Source: Rasiella rasia (lineage in GTDB: Bacteria; Bacteroidota; Bacteroidia; Flavobacteriales; Flavobacteriaceae). Taken from it: a DNA stretch of 64,000 nt. The stretch covers positions 1,999,501 to 2,063,500 of the forward strand of contig NZ_CP049057.1 in the NCBI RefSeq assembly GCF_011044175.1. Reading direction: 5' to 3'. The notes under the pieces are model-generated. The model saw nothing but the letters and a program-made list of their open reading frames with translations. It was not told the origin of the DNA and did no database searches. Of this stretch, positions 42,405-50,656 are shown one piece after another; the first letter of the stretch is position 1, and every line of letters begins with the position of its first letter. The position numbers and the translations under genes were made by a program.

Positions 42405-42539
42405 TTAAACCTCTTCCTTTACGTGTTCCTTGGCATGTTGCATTTTTTCTGCCAGTAGCTTTGCTTTGCAGGGAGCGTTTTTCCCTGGCTGCCCGTTCTG
42501 GCAACCGTTGCAACAATTTCTTTTTAACTGTTCTTTCAT
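42405..42539 (-). CDS. Very small cysteine-rich protein in the cbb3 locus
   Basis: 44 residues, starting at ATG 42539 and ending at TAA 42405-42407. It begins MKEQLKRNCCNGCQNG and has five... four cysteines in total: CC at residues 9-10, C13 and C24, then a lysine/glutamate-rich amphipathic helix (LLAEKMQHAKEHVKEE). It sits between ccoH and ccoG on the same strand, 30 nt from ccoH. Cysteine pattern CC-x2-C-x10-C suggests metal binding, for example copper or iron delivery for the oxidase, but this is inference. The frame is too short for routine annotation. A competing reading of 72 codons in another frame (42298-42516) runs into ccoH and has no sensible composition. Confidence 0.6.
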   Translation of the reverse strand: MKEQLKRNCCNGCQNGQPGKNAPCKAKLLAEKMQHAKEHVKEEV

Positions 42540-42556
42540 CGTAACTATTTTTAGTT

Positions 42557-42672
42557 GGCGTGTCCCTTTTTAGCTTCAGCGCTAAAAAGGTCGGGCTATT
42601 TGTTACAAGTCCTCACGCTCCCGACAATATCGGGTGCGTTGTGGGCTTTTCACGGCTATCCCTACCCGAAGG
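42557..42672. repeat. Structured intergenic repeat element
   Basis: Two hairpins: CCTTTTTAGC (42565-42574) pairs perfectly with 42581-42590, and CCCGA (42620-42624) with TCGGG (42630-42634) plus CGC/GCG outside. Phrases such as TCGGGCTATT, GGCTATCCCTA and CCCGAAGG are, from memory, typical of a dispersed intergenic repeat of Flavobacteriia. Only one copy is in this window. Confidence 0.5.
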
Positions 42673-44094
42673 CTAATTAAAACTTCTTGGTCCTAAGAAG
42701 GCGGTTTTTGTACTTTCTATTTGTTCATCGCCACTAAATACCCCTATAAGTACTTTATCCTTATCGCCACTTAACGCACTAGCATTTAACTCTACAAATA
42801 AGGTTCCTTCTGCAAGACCACCCGCGGGTACGGTAAATGTATCGTGACTCACAATTTTTATTTCTCCTTGATGCGATAGTAGCTTAAAGCTAACATCTTC
42901 AATCTCTACATTTGTTTTATTCACCAATTTATAGGTATATACATTGCTTATGATATTGTCTGCTTTTCGCTCAAATAACTGACCCGGCAGTCTAAGTATG
43001 TCTGCCTCTACGTCGTTTCTCAAAAACAACATTCCCACCAAAACCGAAATTAGTATGCCAAGCACCACTGTATACCCTTTAAGGCGGGGCGTAAACTCAA
43101 ATTTGGTCTTTTTCTCTATATTTTCTTCGCTAGCATAACGTATAAGGCCTTCTGGGAGGTCTACAGACTTCATGATACTATTGCACGCATCTATGCAAGC
43201 CGTGCAATTAACGCACTCTAATTGCGTTCCGTTACGTATGTCTATGCCCGTAGGACAAACTTGAACACATTGAAAACAGTCTATGCAATCTCCTTTCCCT
43301 AGCTCTTGACGATTTTCATTCTTTTTAAATTTAGATCTTCCCAGTTCACGCTCCCCGCGTTGGTGGTCATACGCTACCACAATAGACTTATTATCTAGCA
43401 GAGCGCCTTGTAGTCTTCCGTAGGGACAAACAATTATGCAAACTTGCTCTCTAAACCATGCAAACACAAAATAAAAAACACCCGTAAAAATTATTAGAGA
43501 GATAAGTGTACTAGTGTGCTGCATAGGACCATCTACAACATATCGTATAAGCCTATCACTACCTATTAAGTACGCCAAGAATACATTGGCAATTAAAAAT
43601 GAAATCACAAAGAACACAAACCATTTTAAGGAGCGTTTTAGAATTTTCTCACGATTCCAAGGCATTTTTGCCAAGCGTATCTGTTTTCCACGGTCGCCAT
43701 CTATCCAATACTCAATTCTCCTAAAAACCATTTCCATAAAAATGGTTTGGGGGCATACCCAACCACAAAAAAGTCTTCCAAATGCAACCGTAAATAAAAT
43801 AACAAATACAACACCTGTAAGCATCATGATTACAAATATGTAGAAGTCTTGTGGCCAGAATGGAAATCCGAATATGTTAAATCTTCTCTCAAGCACATTG
43901 AACATCAAAAATTGATGCCCGTTTATTTTTATAAAAGGAGAAGCAAATAAAAAAAGTAGTAATACGTAACTTACATATTTTCTGTACTCGTACCATTTCC
44001 CCACAGGTTTTTTAGGGAATACCCATGCGCGTTTCCCTTCTTCATTGAGGGTTCCTATGGTATCTCTAAAATTTTCTTTGCCTTGCTCAGCCAT
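42673..44094 (-). CDS. ccoG: Cytochrome c oxidase accessory protein CcoG
   Basis: 473 residues, the RdxA/FixG family, a membrane iron-sulfur protein that reduces copper for cbb3 oxidase maturation. Five hydrophobic segments, with GRLFCGWVCPQTIFME near 120 and CPYGRLQGALLD near 230. A 2[4Fe-4S] ferredoxin domain follows (CIDCFQCVQVCPTGIDI and ECVNCTACIDACNSIMK, about 265-315). The C-terminal about 130 residues form an immunoglobulin-like periplasmic domain. All eight cluster cysteines are present. The gene lies after the cupin gene (64 nt gap) on the same strand. Confidence 0.95.
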   Translation of the reverse strand: MAEQGKENFRDTIGTLNEEGKRAWVFPKKPVGKWYEYRKYVSYVLLLFLFASPFIKINGHQFLMFNVLERRFNIFGFPFWPQDFYIFVIMMLTGVVFVILFTVAFGRLFCGWVCPQTIFMEMVFRRIEYWIDGDRGKQIRLAKMPWNREKILKRSLKWFVFFVISFLIANVFLAYLIGSDRLIRYVVDGPMQHTSTLISLIIFTGVFYFVFAWFREQVCIIVCPYGRLQGALLDNKSIVVAYDHQRGERELGRSKFKKNENRQELGKGDCIDCFQCVQVCPTGIDIRNGTQLECVNCTACIDACNSIMKSVDLPEGLIRYASEENIEKKTKFEFTPRLKGYTVVLGILISVLVGMLFLRNDVEADILRLPGQLFERKADNIISNVYTYKLVNKTNVEIEDVSFKLLSHQGEIKIVSHDTFTVPAGGLAEGTLFVELNASALSGDKDKVLIGVFSGDEQIESTKTAFLGPRSFN

Positions 44095-44158
44095 GATTCA
44101 GTGCTACGTTCAGAATTATTAGTACTTCGTTTAAAGATTTACATTGACCATTAAAGTC

Positions 44159-44461
44159 TTAGGAATTTTCGTTTAAAAACAAGAGACAAATTGCATCGTC
44201 CCAAGCTTCCACACTATGGGTTACATTCATTGGTATGTCGTAGCTCTCATAACATGCAAACCGCATACTCTCCTCTTCAGTATTAAAATCTACCTCTCCT
44301 TTAATAACAAGTAATCTTGCCTTACATGGAGCCTTGTGCTTTGCAAGAGAGACACCTCTTCGTAAGCCAATAGCAAGAATCTTTGTGCCGTTCGCATCGT
44401 GTATTTTCTTTACGACGGGAACATCACTTTTCTTTAATTTTTCGGCTACTTCTAACATCAT
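44159..44461 (-). CDS. Cupin-like small protein in the cbb3 operon
   Basis: 100 residues. A single cupin-type double-stranded beta helix is suggested by the strand pattern KILAIGLRRGVSLAKHKAPC, ARLLVIKGEVDFNTEEES and YDIPMNVTHSVEAWDDAICLLF. The usual metal-binding His pair is partly present (KHKAP, VTHSVEA). The start is at one of three overlapping codons GTG-ATG-ATG (44464/44461/44458), overlapping the ccoP stop. Translation is thus coupled to ccoP. Cupin proteins of this size are recurrent in flavobacterial cbb3 operons as I recall; the function is unknown and could be a redox or haem-related sensor. Confidence 0.65.
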   Translation of the reverse strand: MMLEVAEKLKKSDVPVVKKIHDANGTKILAIGLRRGVSLAKHKAPCKARLLVIKGEVDFNTEEESMRFACYESYDIPMNVTHSVEAWDDAICLLFLNENS

Positions 44462-44463
44462 CA

Positions 44464-45450
44464 CTACTGCTCTTTAGCGTCATCTTCTACTGCTTTAATA
44501 ACAGGTTCCACTTTCTCCAATTCGTCAACTTGCGTACTATCTGTTACTTTAACTTCTCGTTCGTCAGGAACAGCATCTTCATCGACCCAAATTTCTCCTT
44601 CAGGCGCCTTACCATCTGGCGGATTCGTTCCTTGAAGCGTCAATAAATAGCTGGCTACCTGTGCCATTTCTACAGGTTTCAATTCTGTTTTCCAAGAAAC
44701 CATTCCTTTTCCTGCGCGACCTCCTTCAGATATGGTATTAAACACATTCTTAATTCCGCCACCCAAAATCCAATACTCATCTGTTAAATTCGGGCCAATT
44801 CCACCTCCACCTGTTGCTTTATGGCATGCAACGCAGTTGGTGGTAAAAATTGCCTGTCCTGCAGTTAAATCTCCAGCTTCTGTGAGTAACTCTACAGTAT
44901 TTACATCAACCAAATTTTTAGCTGTTCTTTTATATTCTTCAATTTCAAGTTTAGCCTCTGCTACTGCAATTTGGTATTCTCCTTCCTGGCCTACCCCATC
45001 AAAAATGTGGTATCGGGCAAGGTAAACAACCGCAAAAATGATGGTTGCATAAAAACCATACACCCACCATGGTGGCAGCTTATTATCGAGTTCTCTAATT
45101 CCGTCGTAGTTATGGTCTAGTACAATTTCTCCTTCTTCTTCAATTGCCTTACTGCCTAGTAAATTCTTGTAGGTCTTTTTAAACCAGCTAAATTGATTTT
45201 TCTTCGCCAATGCTTCATCTGCCAAGTACCGCGTTTTAGCATCAGGATTTAACGTTCTAAATAACACACTTTGGAGTGCTTGAATACAGATTTCTACTGC
45301 AATGTAAATAAGTAGTATAACTCCATAAATGGCCCACAACCAGGGTTGTTCTTTAAACACAGATGTTTCACCCGTTGTTCCTATCCAGTTTAGGAAAAAG
45401 TACCCAAAAACAGAAAATCCAATTATTCTAAGAAGTGCTGCTGTTTTCAT
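44464..45450 (-). CDS. ccoP: cbb3-type cytochrome c oxidase subunit III (CcoP)
   Basis: 328 residues. Two N-terminal membrane segments (about 5-25 and 35-60), the CcoP signature YDGIRELDNKLPPWW, a third hydrophobic segment (about 130-148), and one c-type haem site (NCVACHKA, about residue 210) with the axial Met of the KGMVSWKTEL block. Proteobacterial CcoP has two haem sites; one is normal for Bacteroidota. It delivers electrons to the oxidase core. The start overlaps the ccoQ stop by 4 nt. The C-terminal tail is acidic and low complexity (DEREVKVTDSTQ, VIKAVEDDAKEQ). Confidence 0.94.
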   Translation of the reverse strand: MKTAALLRIIGFSVFGYFFLNWIGTTGETSVFKEQPWLWAIYGVILLIYIAVEICIQALQSVLFRTLNPDAKTRYLADEALAKKNQFSWFKKTYKNLLGSKAIEEEGEIVLDHNYDGIRELDNKLPPWWVYGFYATIIFAVVYLARYHIFDGVGQEGEYQIAVAEAKLEIEEYKRTAKNLVDVNTVELLTEAGDLTAGQAIFTTNCVACHKATGGGGIGPNLTDEYWILGGGIKNVFNTISEGGRAGKGMVSWKTELKPVEMAQVASYLLTLQGTNPPDGKAPEGEIWVDEDAVPDEREVKVTDSTQVDELEKVEPVIKAVEDDAKEQ

Positions 45451-45635
45451 ATAATATCGTCATTTACATTAGTGTCTAGCGGAATTTTACTCACTTCTTC
45501 TATATGCGCCTTTTTTGCTGTGAATACCCACCAGAAAAGCGCAACAAAAAAAATGAAGAAAATGAGCAGGGAGATAATGGGATAGATTTCTACACCATCG
45601 ATATTCTCTAAATTACCTTTTATATATTTCAGCAT
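45447..45635 (-). CDS. ccoQ: CcoQ/FixQ-like subunit of cbb3 oxidase
   Basis: 62 residues, one membrane segment (about 18-40, IYPIISLLIFFIFFVALFWWVF) followed by TAKKAHIEEVSKIPL, the usual CcoQ pattern. It is a small accessory subunit that stabilises the CcoP-CcoNO association. Located between ccoNO (2-nt gap) and ccoP (4-nt overlap). Identification relies on length, position and the W-F-T-A-K-K context, since CcoQ is poorly conserved. Confidence 0.82.
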   Translation of the reverse strand: MLKYIKGNLENIDGVEIYPIISLLIFFIFFVALFWWVFTAKKAHIEEVSKIPLDTNVNDDII

Positions 45636-45637
45636 AA

Positions 45638-47842
45638 CTATTGGTTTTGGTTTGATGAAACTTCGTCTTGTGTCTTAATTTTTATGTCTGTTCCTAGACG
45701 TTGTAAATACGCTATTACGGCAACTACTTCTCGGTTTCTCATTTCAACAAAATCGATGTTATTTTCTGTAGCGTACTTTTTATCGGCTTCATAGGTTTTT
45801 ACAAAATCAGGATCGGCATATAGGTTTTTTTCTATTTGAGTACCTTGCTCTAGCATCCACTCTTGGGCGCTTGCGATTTCTTCATCACTATACGGCACTC
45901 CTAAAGAAACCATAGCGTTCATCTTATCTTCGGTTTGCGTTTTGTCTAGTTCCTGATTGATAAGCCATTTGTACGATGGCATTATAGAACCAGAAGAGGT
46001 GCTTTGAGGGTCGTAGAAGTGGTTAAGGTGCCAATTATCACTATACTTTCCGCCAACCCTAAATAGGTCTGGACCGGTACGCTTACTTCCCCATAAAAAC
46101 GGATGGTCATAGACATACTCCCCAGATTTAGAATATTCACCATAGCGCTCCACTTCGCTTCTAAACGGACGTATCATCTGTGAATGACAAGAAACACAAC
46201 CTTCTCGTATATAGATATCTCTTCCTTCTAATTCTAAAGGTGTATAAGGTTTCACCGTTGAGATTACGGGCACATAATCGTCTACCATTAAGGAAGGTAT
46301 AATTTGTACCATACCTCCAATTAAGATGGCGATGGTGGCATAGATTGTTAGCTTTACTGGGCGTCTTTCTAGCCAAGTGTGGTAGCCCTCTTTAGCTGTT
46401 CTTTTCTTTGTTACTCGTTGCAATGGAGCAGCTTCGGCTAATTCGTCGGTTACTTCACTACCTTGCTTTACAGTTTTTACAATATTGTAAAGCATCACAA
46501 AAGCTCCTAAGATGAACAACGTACCTCCAATAGCGCGCATCCAGTACATTGGTATAATTTCGTTTAATGTCTCCAGGAAATTTCCGTAGGTAAGTGTACC
46601 ATCTGGATTAAATTGCTTCCACATAGAAGCTTGTACAAATCCGGCAACGTACATAGGTAGTGCGTACATGATAATTCCTAGGGTGCCCATCCAGAAATGG
46701 AAGTTTGCTAATTTGGTGCTCCACAGTTTTGTTTTAAACAGTCGTGGCACCAGCCAGTAAATCATCCCAAAAGTTAAGAACCCGTTCCAGCCTAAGGCAC
46801 CTACATGAACATGGGCAATAATCCAATCACTAAAATGGGCAATGGCGTTTACATTTTTCAGCGAAAGCATTGGGCCTTCAAAAGTTGCCATACCATAACA
46901 AGTAATGGCTACGACCATAAATTTTAATGTAGGATCTGTTCTTACCTTGTCCCATGCCCCGCGAAGTGTTAGCAGACCATTAATCATTCCTCCCCAAGAA
47001 GGCGCAATTAACATAACAGAAAATGCTACCCCTAAATTTTGTGCCCATTCTGGCAACGCAGTATATAATAAATGGTGTGGTCCTGCCCAGATATAAATAA
47101 AAATTAGCGACCAGAAGTGTACAATAGAAAGTCTGTATGAATATACAGGTCTGTTGGCCGCTTTTGGAACGAAGTAGTACATTAAACCTAGAAAAGGAGT
47201 GGTTAGGAAAAATGCTACCGCGTTATGACCATACCACCATTGTACCAATGCATCTTGTACACCTGCATAAACAGAATAGCTTTTTAATGCACTTATAGGC
47301 AATTCTATACTGTTTACAATGTGTAATACAGCAACCGTAACAAATGTGCCTAGATAAAACCAAATGGCCACATACAAATGGCGTTGTCTTCTCTTTAAAA
47401 TGGTACCTATTAAGTTTGCACCAAAGGCAACCCAGATAATTGCAATTGCAATATCAAACGGCCATTCAAGTTCTGCATATTCTTTTGAGGTTGTATAACC
47501 CAGCGGCAAGGTAATTGCTGCTCCCACAATAATGGCTTGCCATCCCCAAAAGTTGAGATTACTTAACCAGTTTTTCCACATACGGGCTTTAAGTAATCGC
47601 TGGGTAGAGTAATACACCCCTGCAAAGATTGCATTACCCACAAAGGCAAAAATGACCGCGTTGGTGTGCAACGGACGTAAACGTCCAAAACTTAGCCAGG
47701 AAATCCCATCGGTTACATTGGGGAATAAAAACATGAAAGCGAGTAAAAGACCCACGCTCATTCCTATGATACCCCAAAAAATGGTGGCGTTTACAAACTT
47801 TTTTACGATTTTGTTATCGTAGTAAAATTGTTCTGTTTGCAT
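45638..47842 (-). CDS. ccoNO: Fused cbb3 oxidase subunits I and II (CcoN-CcoO)
   Basis: 734 residues. Residues about 1-480 are CcoN, the haem-copper catalytic subunit with about 12 helices and ligand histidines in RLRPLHTNAVIF, WWYGHNAVAFFL, YIWAGPHHLLYT and IAHVHVGALGW. After a linker (about 480-500) and a helix (IYATIAILIGGMVQIIPSL), residues about 540-734 are CcoO, with one c-type haem site (REGCVSCHSQMIRPF) and the block GPDLFRVGGKYSDNWH. Fused CcoNO is the rule in Bacteroidota. It reduces oxygen with high affinity and pumps protons. It is followed by ccoQ after 2 nt; ccoS precedes it by 10 nt. Confidence 0.96.
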   Translation of the reverse strand: MQTEQFYYDNKIVKKFVNATIFWGIIGMSVGLLLAFMFLFPNVTDGISWLSFGRLRPLHTNAVIFAFVGNAIFAGVYYSTQRLLKARMWKNWLSNLNFWGWQAIIVGAAITLPLGYTTSKEYAELEWPFDIAIAIIWVAFGANLIGTILKRRQRHLYVAIWFYLGTFVTVAVLHIVNSIELPISALKSYSVYAGVQDALVQWWYGHNAVAFFLTTPFLGLMYYFVPKAANRPVYSYRLSIVHFWSLIFIYIWAGPHHLLYTALPEWAQNLGVAFSVMLIAPSWGGMINGLLTLRGAWDKVRTDPTLKFMVVAITCYGMATFEGPMLSLKNVNAIAHFSDWIIAHVHVGALGWNGFLTFGMIYWLVPRLFKTKLWSTKLANFHFWMGTLGIIMYALPMYVAGFVQASMWKQFNPDGTLTYGNFLETLNEIIPMYWMRAIGGTLFILGAFVMLYNIVKTVKQGSEVTDELAEAAPLQRVTKKRTAKEGYHTWLERRPVKLTIYATIAILIGGMVQIIPSLMVDDYVPVISTVKPYTPLELEGRDIYIREGCVSCHSQMIRPFRSEVERYGEYSKSGEYVYDHPFLWGSKRTGPDLFRVGGKYSDNWHLNHFYDPQSTSSGSIMPSYKWLINQELDKTQTEDKMNAMVSLGVPYSDEEIASAQEWMLEQGTQIEKNLYADPDFVKTYEADKKYATENNIDFVEMRNREVVAVIAYLQRLGTDIKIKTQDEVSSNQNQ

Positions 47843-47852
47843 AATTTATTGG

Positions 47853-48053
47853 TTACTTAGTAGAATTAATTTTTGTTATGGTGGCTTTTTTCTTAGTTGG
47901 CTTTTCTTTTACCAACTCGTCTTCAAAAAGCATTCTTATAGCTGGGGTATAGGTATCATCGTATTGCCCTTTTTTCACCGAGAATATAAACGCGATAAAA
48001 AAAACAATGGCGACAATCACGCTTACGGCGATTAACACATAAATAATACTCAT
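47853..48053 (-). CDS. ccoS: cbb3 oxidase assembly protein CcoS
   Basis: 66 residues. One membrane segment (about 3-28, IYVLIAVSVIVAIVFFIAFIF) then VKKGQYDDTYTPAIRMLFEDE, the CcoS signature (GQYDD), and a basic C-terminus. It is needed for insertion of haem and copper cofactors in the oxidase. First gene of the structural operon; an Fnr-like palindrome at 48104-48115 and a -7-like element at 48073-48080 lie upstream. In many bacteria ccoS follows ccoI, and here too ccoI lies upstream, 76 nt away on the same strand. Confidence 0.92.
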   Translation of the reverse strand: MSIIYVLIAVSVIVAIVFFIAFIFSVKKGQYDDTYTPAIRMLFEDELVKEKPTKKKATITKINSTK

Positions 48054-48072
48054 ACCTCTTTCAATTATGGTG

Positions 48073-48115
48073 TAAAATTACGTTTACGTACTTCCTTAAA
48101 AGATGACTTTTGTCA
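48073..48115 (-). promoter_or_regulatory. Fnr-type site and promoter of the cbb3 operon
   Basis: Palindrome TGACTTTTGTCA (48104-48115) with flanks AAAAGA and GTT identical to the site at 50599. Its centre is 29.5 nt upstream of the first base of a -7-like TAATTTTA (minus strand, 48080-48073), corresponding to about -43 from the predicted start, a class II activator position. Confidence 0.6.
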
Positions 48116-48128
48116 GTTGTCATGATTT

Positions 48129-50540
48129 CTATCGATTTAATTTTTTCCCCAAGAAATACGTGGCGATTGTAGTAAAAACTACAATGCTAATGGAGCTTAA
48201 CGGCATTAAAATAGCTGCAACTACAGGAGCTAAGTTTCCAGTAACCGCAAAGGCCAATCCTATTAAATTGTATATAAGGGAGCATATAAAAGCGTATTTA
48301 ATTGTTGTGCGTCCTCTACGTGACAGAGACAGGTATGTTGGGATATCTTTTAACCGAGAAGCGTCTAAAATACCATCGCAGGCTGGCGAAAAAACATTGA
48401 CATTTTCGGAAATTGCGATTCCAACATCGCTTTGGGCAAGCGCGCCAGCATCGTTAAGACCATCGCCTATCATTAAGACCTTGTTTCCCTCCTCTTGAAG
48501 CTTCTCTATAAACGCCAGCTTGTTTTCAGGCTTTTGGTTAAAAAGCAAGGTGCTATTTGTTGGCAACAAGGTTGACAGATAATTTCTCTCGCCATCATTA
48601 TCGCCAGAAAGGATGATGATTTTTGCTGTATGCTGAAGTTTATTAAAAACTTCCTGTACGCCTGTTCTATATTCTGAAGAAAAAAGAAAGACGCCTTTAT
48701 ACCCGTTTTCTGTACTAATATGAACCGCCGTTTTTTGTGGAAAGGCATACTGCTGCCGTTCATTAGCGTCTACAAAATCGAAAGATCCTATTTTAATAAA
48801 ACTACTATCAACACTACCCGTAATACCTTTTCCAATGTCTTCGGTAAAACAGTCTAATGTTGTAATATTATTTTTGTCGAGTATATCATACAGAGAGCGA
48901 CTTAGCGGGTGGTTTGAGGCTCTTAATGTGCTAGTGAGAAGCGCTTGCTCTGTTTCGGTTAGTGCTATACCTTCATAAACAATTATGTTCTTTGCATTGG
49001 TGGTAAGCGTTCCCGTTTTGTCAAAAACAACAGTATCTATCGCTGCCAATTGCTCAATGGTGGTGCTATTCTTTAAATATAACTTATGCTTTCCGTAGAT
49101 ACGCAACAGGTTACCCAACGTAAACGGAGCGGCCAATGCTATTGCGCAAGGACAGGCAACTATTAAAACTGCAGTAAATACATTTAGTGCTTGAGAGGCA
49201 TCAATAAAAATCCAAAATATGGTGGCAATGATTGCTATAACTAAAAGGCTAACTGTAAAACGCCTACTAATACTATCTGTAAGATTCTCAAAAGTGCTAG
49301 GTGTATTTTTACTGAAAATTTTACTGGACCATAGTTGGGTTAAATAACTCTGCTCTACAGTTTTAAGCACCTCAACCTCTATGGGGCCCGCTTGTTGTTT
49401 TCCACCAGCAAAAAGTTGATCCCCTGACTTTTTCATAACGGGCTCAGCCTCGCCGGTAACAAAACTATAATCTATTAAAGCATTGCCTTTTAGTAATACA
49501 GCATCTACGGGAAGTAATTCTGAGTTTCGTATTAGAATACGATCTCCCTTCTTTAGCTCGTAAACTTGAGCTTGTTCTTCGGTGGTACGGGTGTTACCCG
49601 CTTTGAGAATTCTGGTGACAGCGATTGGGAAGTACGACTTATAATCTCTTTCAAAAGAAAGGAATGCGTAGGTTTTTTGCTGAAAAAATTTACCTAGCAA
49701 TAAAAAGAAAACCAGCCCTGTCATGCTGTCTAGAAATCCGGTGCCCCAATCCATGGTAATTTCAACAGTAGAGCGTAAAAACAAAACTGAAATCCCTATA
49801 GCAATAGGCACATCTATATTGAGAATTCTAGAGCGCAGACCTTTATACGCTGAAACAAAGTAATCTTGAGCCGAATAAAAAACTACAGGCAATGCAAAAG
49901 CAAACATCAACCAGCGAAAGAGGTGTTTAAATTTATCTAACCAGAATTCGTTCACTTCAAAGTACTCTGGAAAGGATAAAAACATAATATTTCCGAAGGC
50001 AAAACCAGCGACACCCAATTTATAGATTAGGCTTCTGTCTATAGATGAAGGCTTTTTCGTGGCATCGTCTAAAGAAATGTAGGGTTCGTACCCAATTCGC
50101 GTTAACAAGGTTGCCACGTTATATAAGGTGATTTCTTTGGTAGAATATGTAACACGAACTGTTTTCTTCGGAAAGTTTACCTGCGACGACTTAATCGCAG
50201 CATTAAGCTTATTGAGATTTTCTAGCACCCAAATGCAAGAGCTACAATGAATAGTGGGAATAAGAAGTGTAACTATTTGCGTGTCTTGCGCATCGAATTC
50301 AACTAATTTTGAAACAATCTCTTTATTTTTTAGAAAGGCAAACGTAGTTTTTTGAGTGTTGGGAGAAGTTCCAGGAGTTTTTTCTAAATCGTAGTAATAA
50401 GTAAGGTCGTTATCGTTAAGTATATCGAATACCGTTTTACATCCATGACAACAAAAATGCTTGTCGTTATGAATTATCTCATTAGCCGCGCATGGGTCTC
50501 CACAATGAAAACAGGACTCCATATTTTTTAATTTGCTCAA
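48129..50540 (-). CDS. ccoI: Heavy-metal P-type ATPase for cbb3 oxidase maturation (CcoI/FixI)
   Basis: 803 residues. N-terminal Cys-rich zinc-finger-like segment (CFHCGDPC and HFCCHGCKTVF, about 10-40), a degenerate metal-binding domain with HCSSCIWVLENL, then P1B-ATPase core: transmembrane CPC motif in VACPCAIALAAPF, the phosphorylated Asp in VFDKTGTLTTN and the hinge motif MIGDGLNDAGALAQSDVGIA. It moves copper (Cu+) out of the cytoplasm for insertion into the oxidase. The N-terminal combination is typical of FixI/CcoI. It is divergent from the Fnr-type regulator; an Fnr-like site lies between. Its end is 76 nt before ccoS on the same strand. Confidence 0.93.
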   Translation of the reverse strand: MSKLKNMESCFHCGDPCAANEIIHNDKHFCCHGCKTVFDILNDNDLTYYYDLEKTPGTSPNTQKTTFAFLKNKEIVSKLVEFDAQDTQIVTLLIPTIHCSSCIWVLENLNKLNAAIKSSQVNFPKKTVRVTYSTKEITLYNVATLLTRIGYEPYISLDDATKKPSSIDRSLIYKLGVAGFAFGNIMFLSFPEYFEVNEFWLDKFKHLFRWLMFAFALPVVFYSAQDYFVSAYKGLRSRILNIDVPIAIGISVLFLRSTVEITMDWGTGFLDSMTGLVFFLLLGKFFQQKTYAFLSFERDYKSYFPIAVTRILKAGNTRTTEEQAQVYELKKGDRILIRNSELLPVDAVLLKGNALIDYSFVTGEAEPVMKKSGDQLFAGGKQQAGPIEVEVLKTVEQSYLTQLWSSKIFSKNTPSTFENLTDSISRRFTVSLLVIAIIATIFWIFIDASQALNVFTAVLIVACPCAIALAAPFTLGNLLRIYGKHKLYLKNSTTIEQLAAIDTVVFDKTGTLTTNAKNIIVYEGIALTETEQALLTSTLRASNHPLSRSLYDILDKNNITTLDCFTEDIGKGITGSVDSSFIKIGSFDFVDANERQQYAFPQKTAVHISTENGYKGVFLFSSEYRTGVQEVFNKLQHTAKIIILSGDNDGERNYLSTLLPTNSTLLFNQKPENKLAFIEKLQEEGNKVLMIGDGLNDAGALAQSDVGIAISENVNVFSPACDGILDASRLKDIPTYLSLSRRGRTTIKYAFICSLIYNLIGLAFAVTGNLAPVVAAILMPLSSISIVVFTTIATYFLGKKLNR

Positions 50541-50567
50541 ACGCCGTAACGTTTTTTATACCTAGTA

Positions 50568-50610
50568 CAAAGTTTGAAAACTTGTTGCGCGCAAAAGATG
50601 ACTTTTGTCA
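50568..50610 (-). promoter_or_regulatory. Fnr-type site and promoter of ccoI
   Basis: TGACTTTTGTCA at 50599-50610. On the minus strand a -7-like AAACTTTG (50575-50568, 7 of 8 matches) begins 29.5 nt from its centre, the same as at ccoS and usp. The site could also affect the regulator gene on the other side. Confidence 0.6.
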
Positions 50611-50640
50611 GTTCTACGTACTTTTTATTTAGAAATGCGT

Positions 50641-50648
50641 TAGCTTTG
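50641..50648 (+). promoter_or_regulatory. -7 element of the Crp/Fnr regulator gene
   Basis: TAGCTTTG, a full TAnnTTTG match, 36.5 nt from the palindrome centre (7 nt farther than in the other three directions). The predicted transcript start near 50655 almost coincides with the ATG at 50657, so the mRNA may be nearly leaderless. Confidence 0.45.
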
Positions 50649-50656
50649 TAAGTACC

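Noticed and set aside
42298-42516. 72-codon frame overlapping ccoH and the small Cys-rich gene
   Set aside because: It runs in another frame into the well-supported ccoH gene and has a composition unlike a protein.
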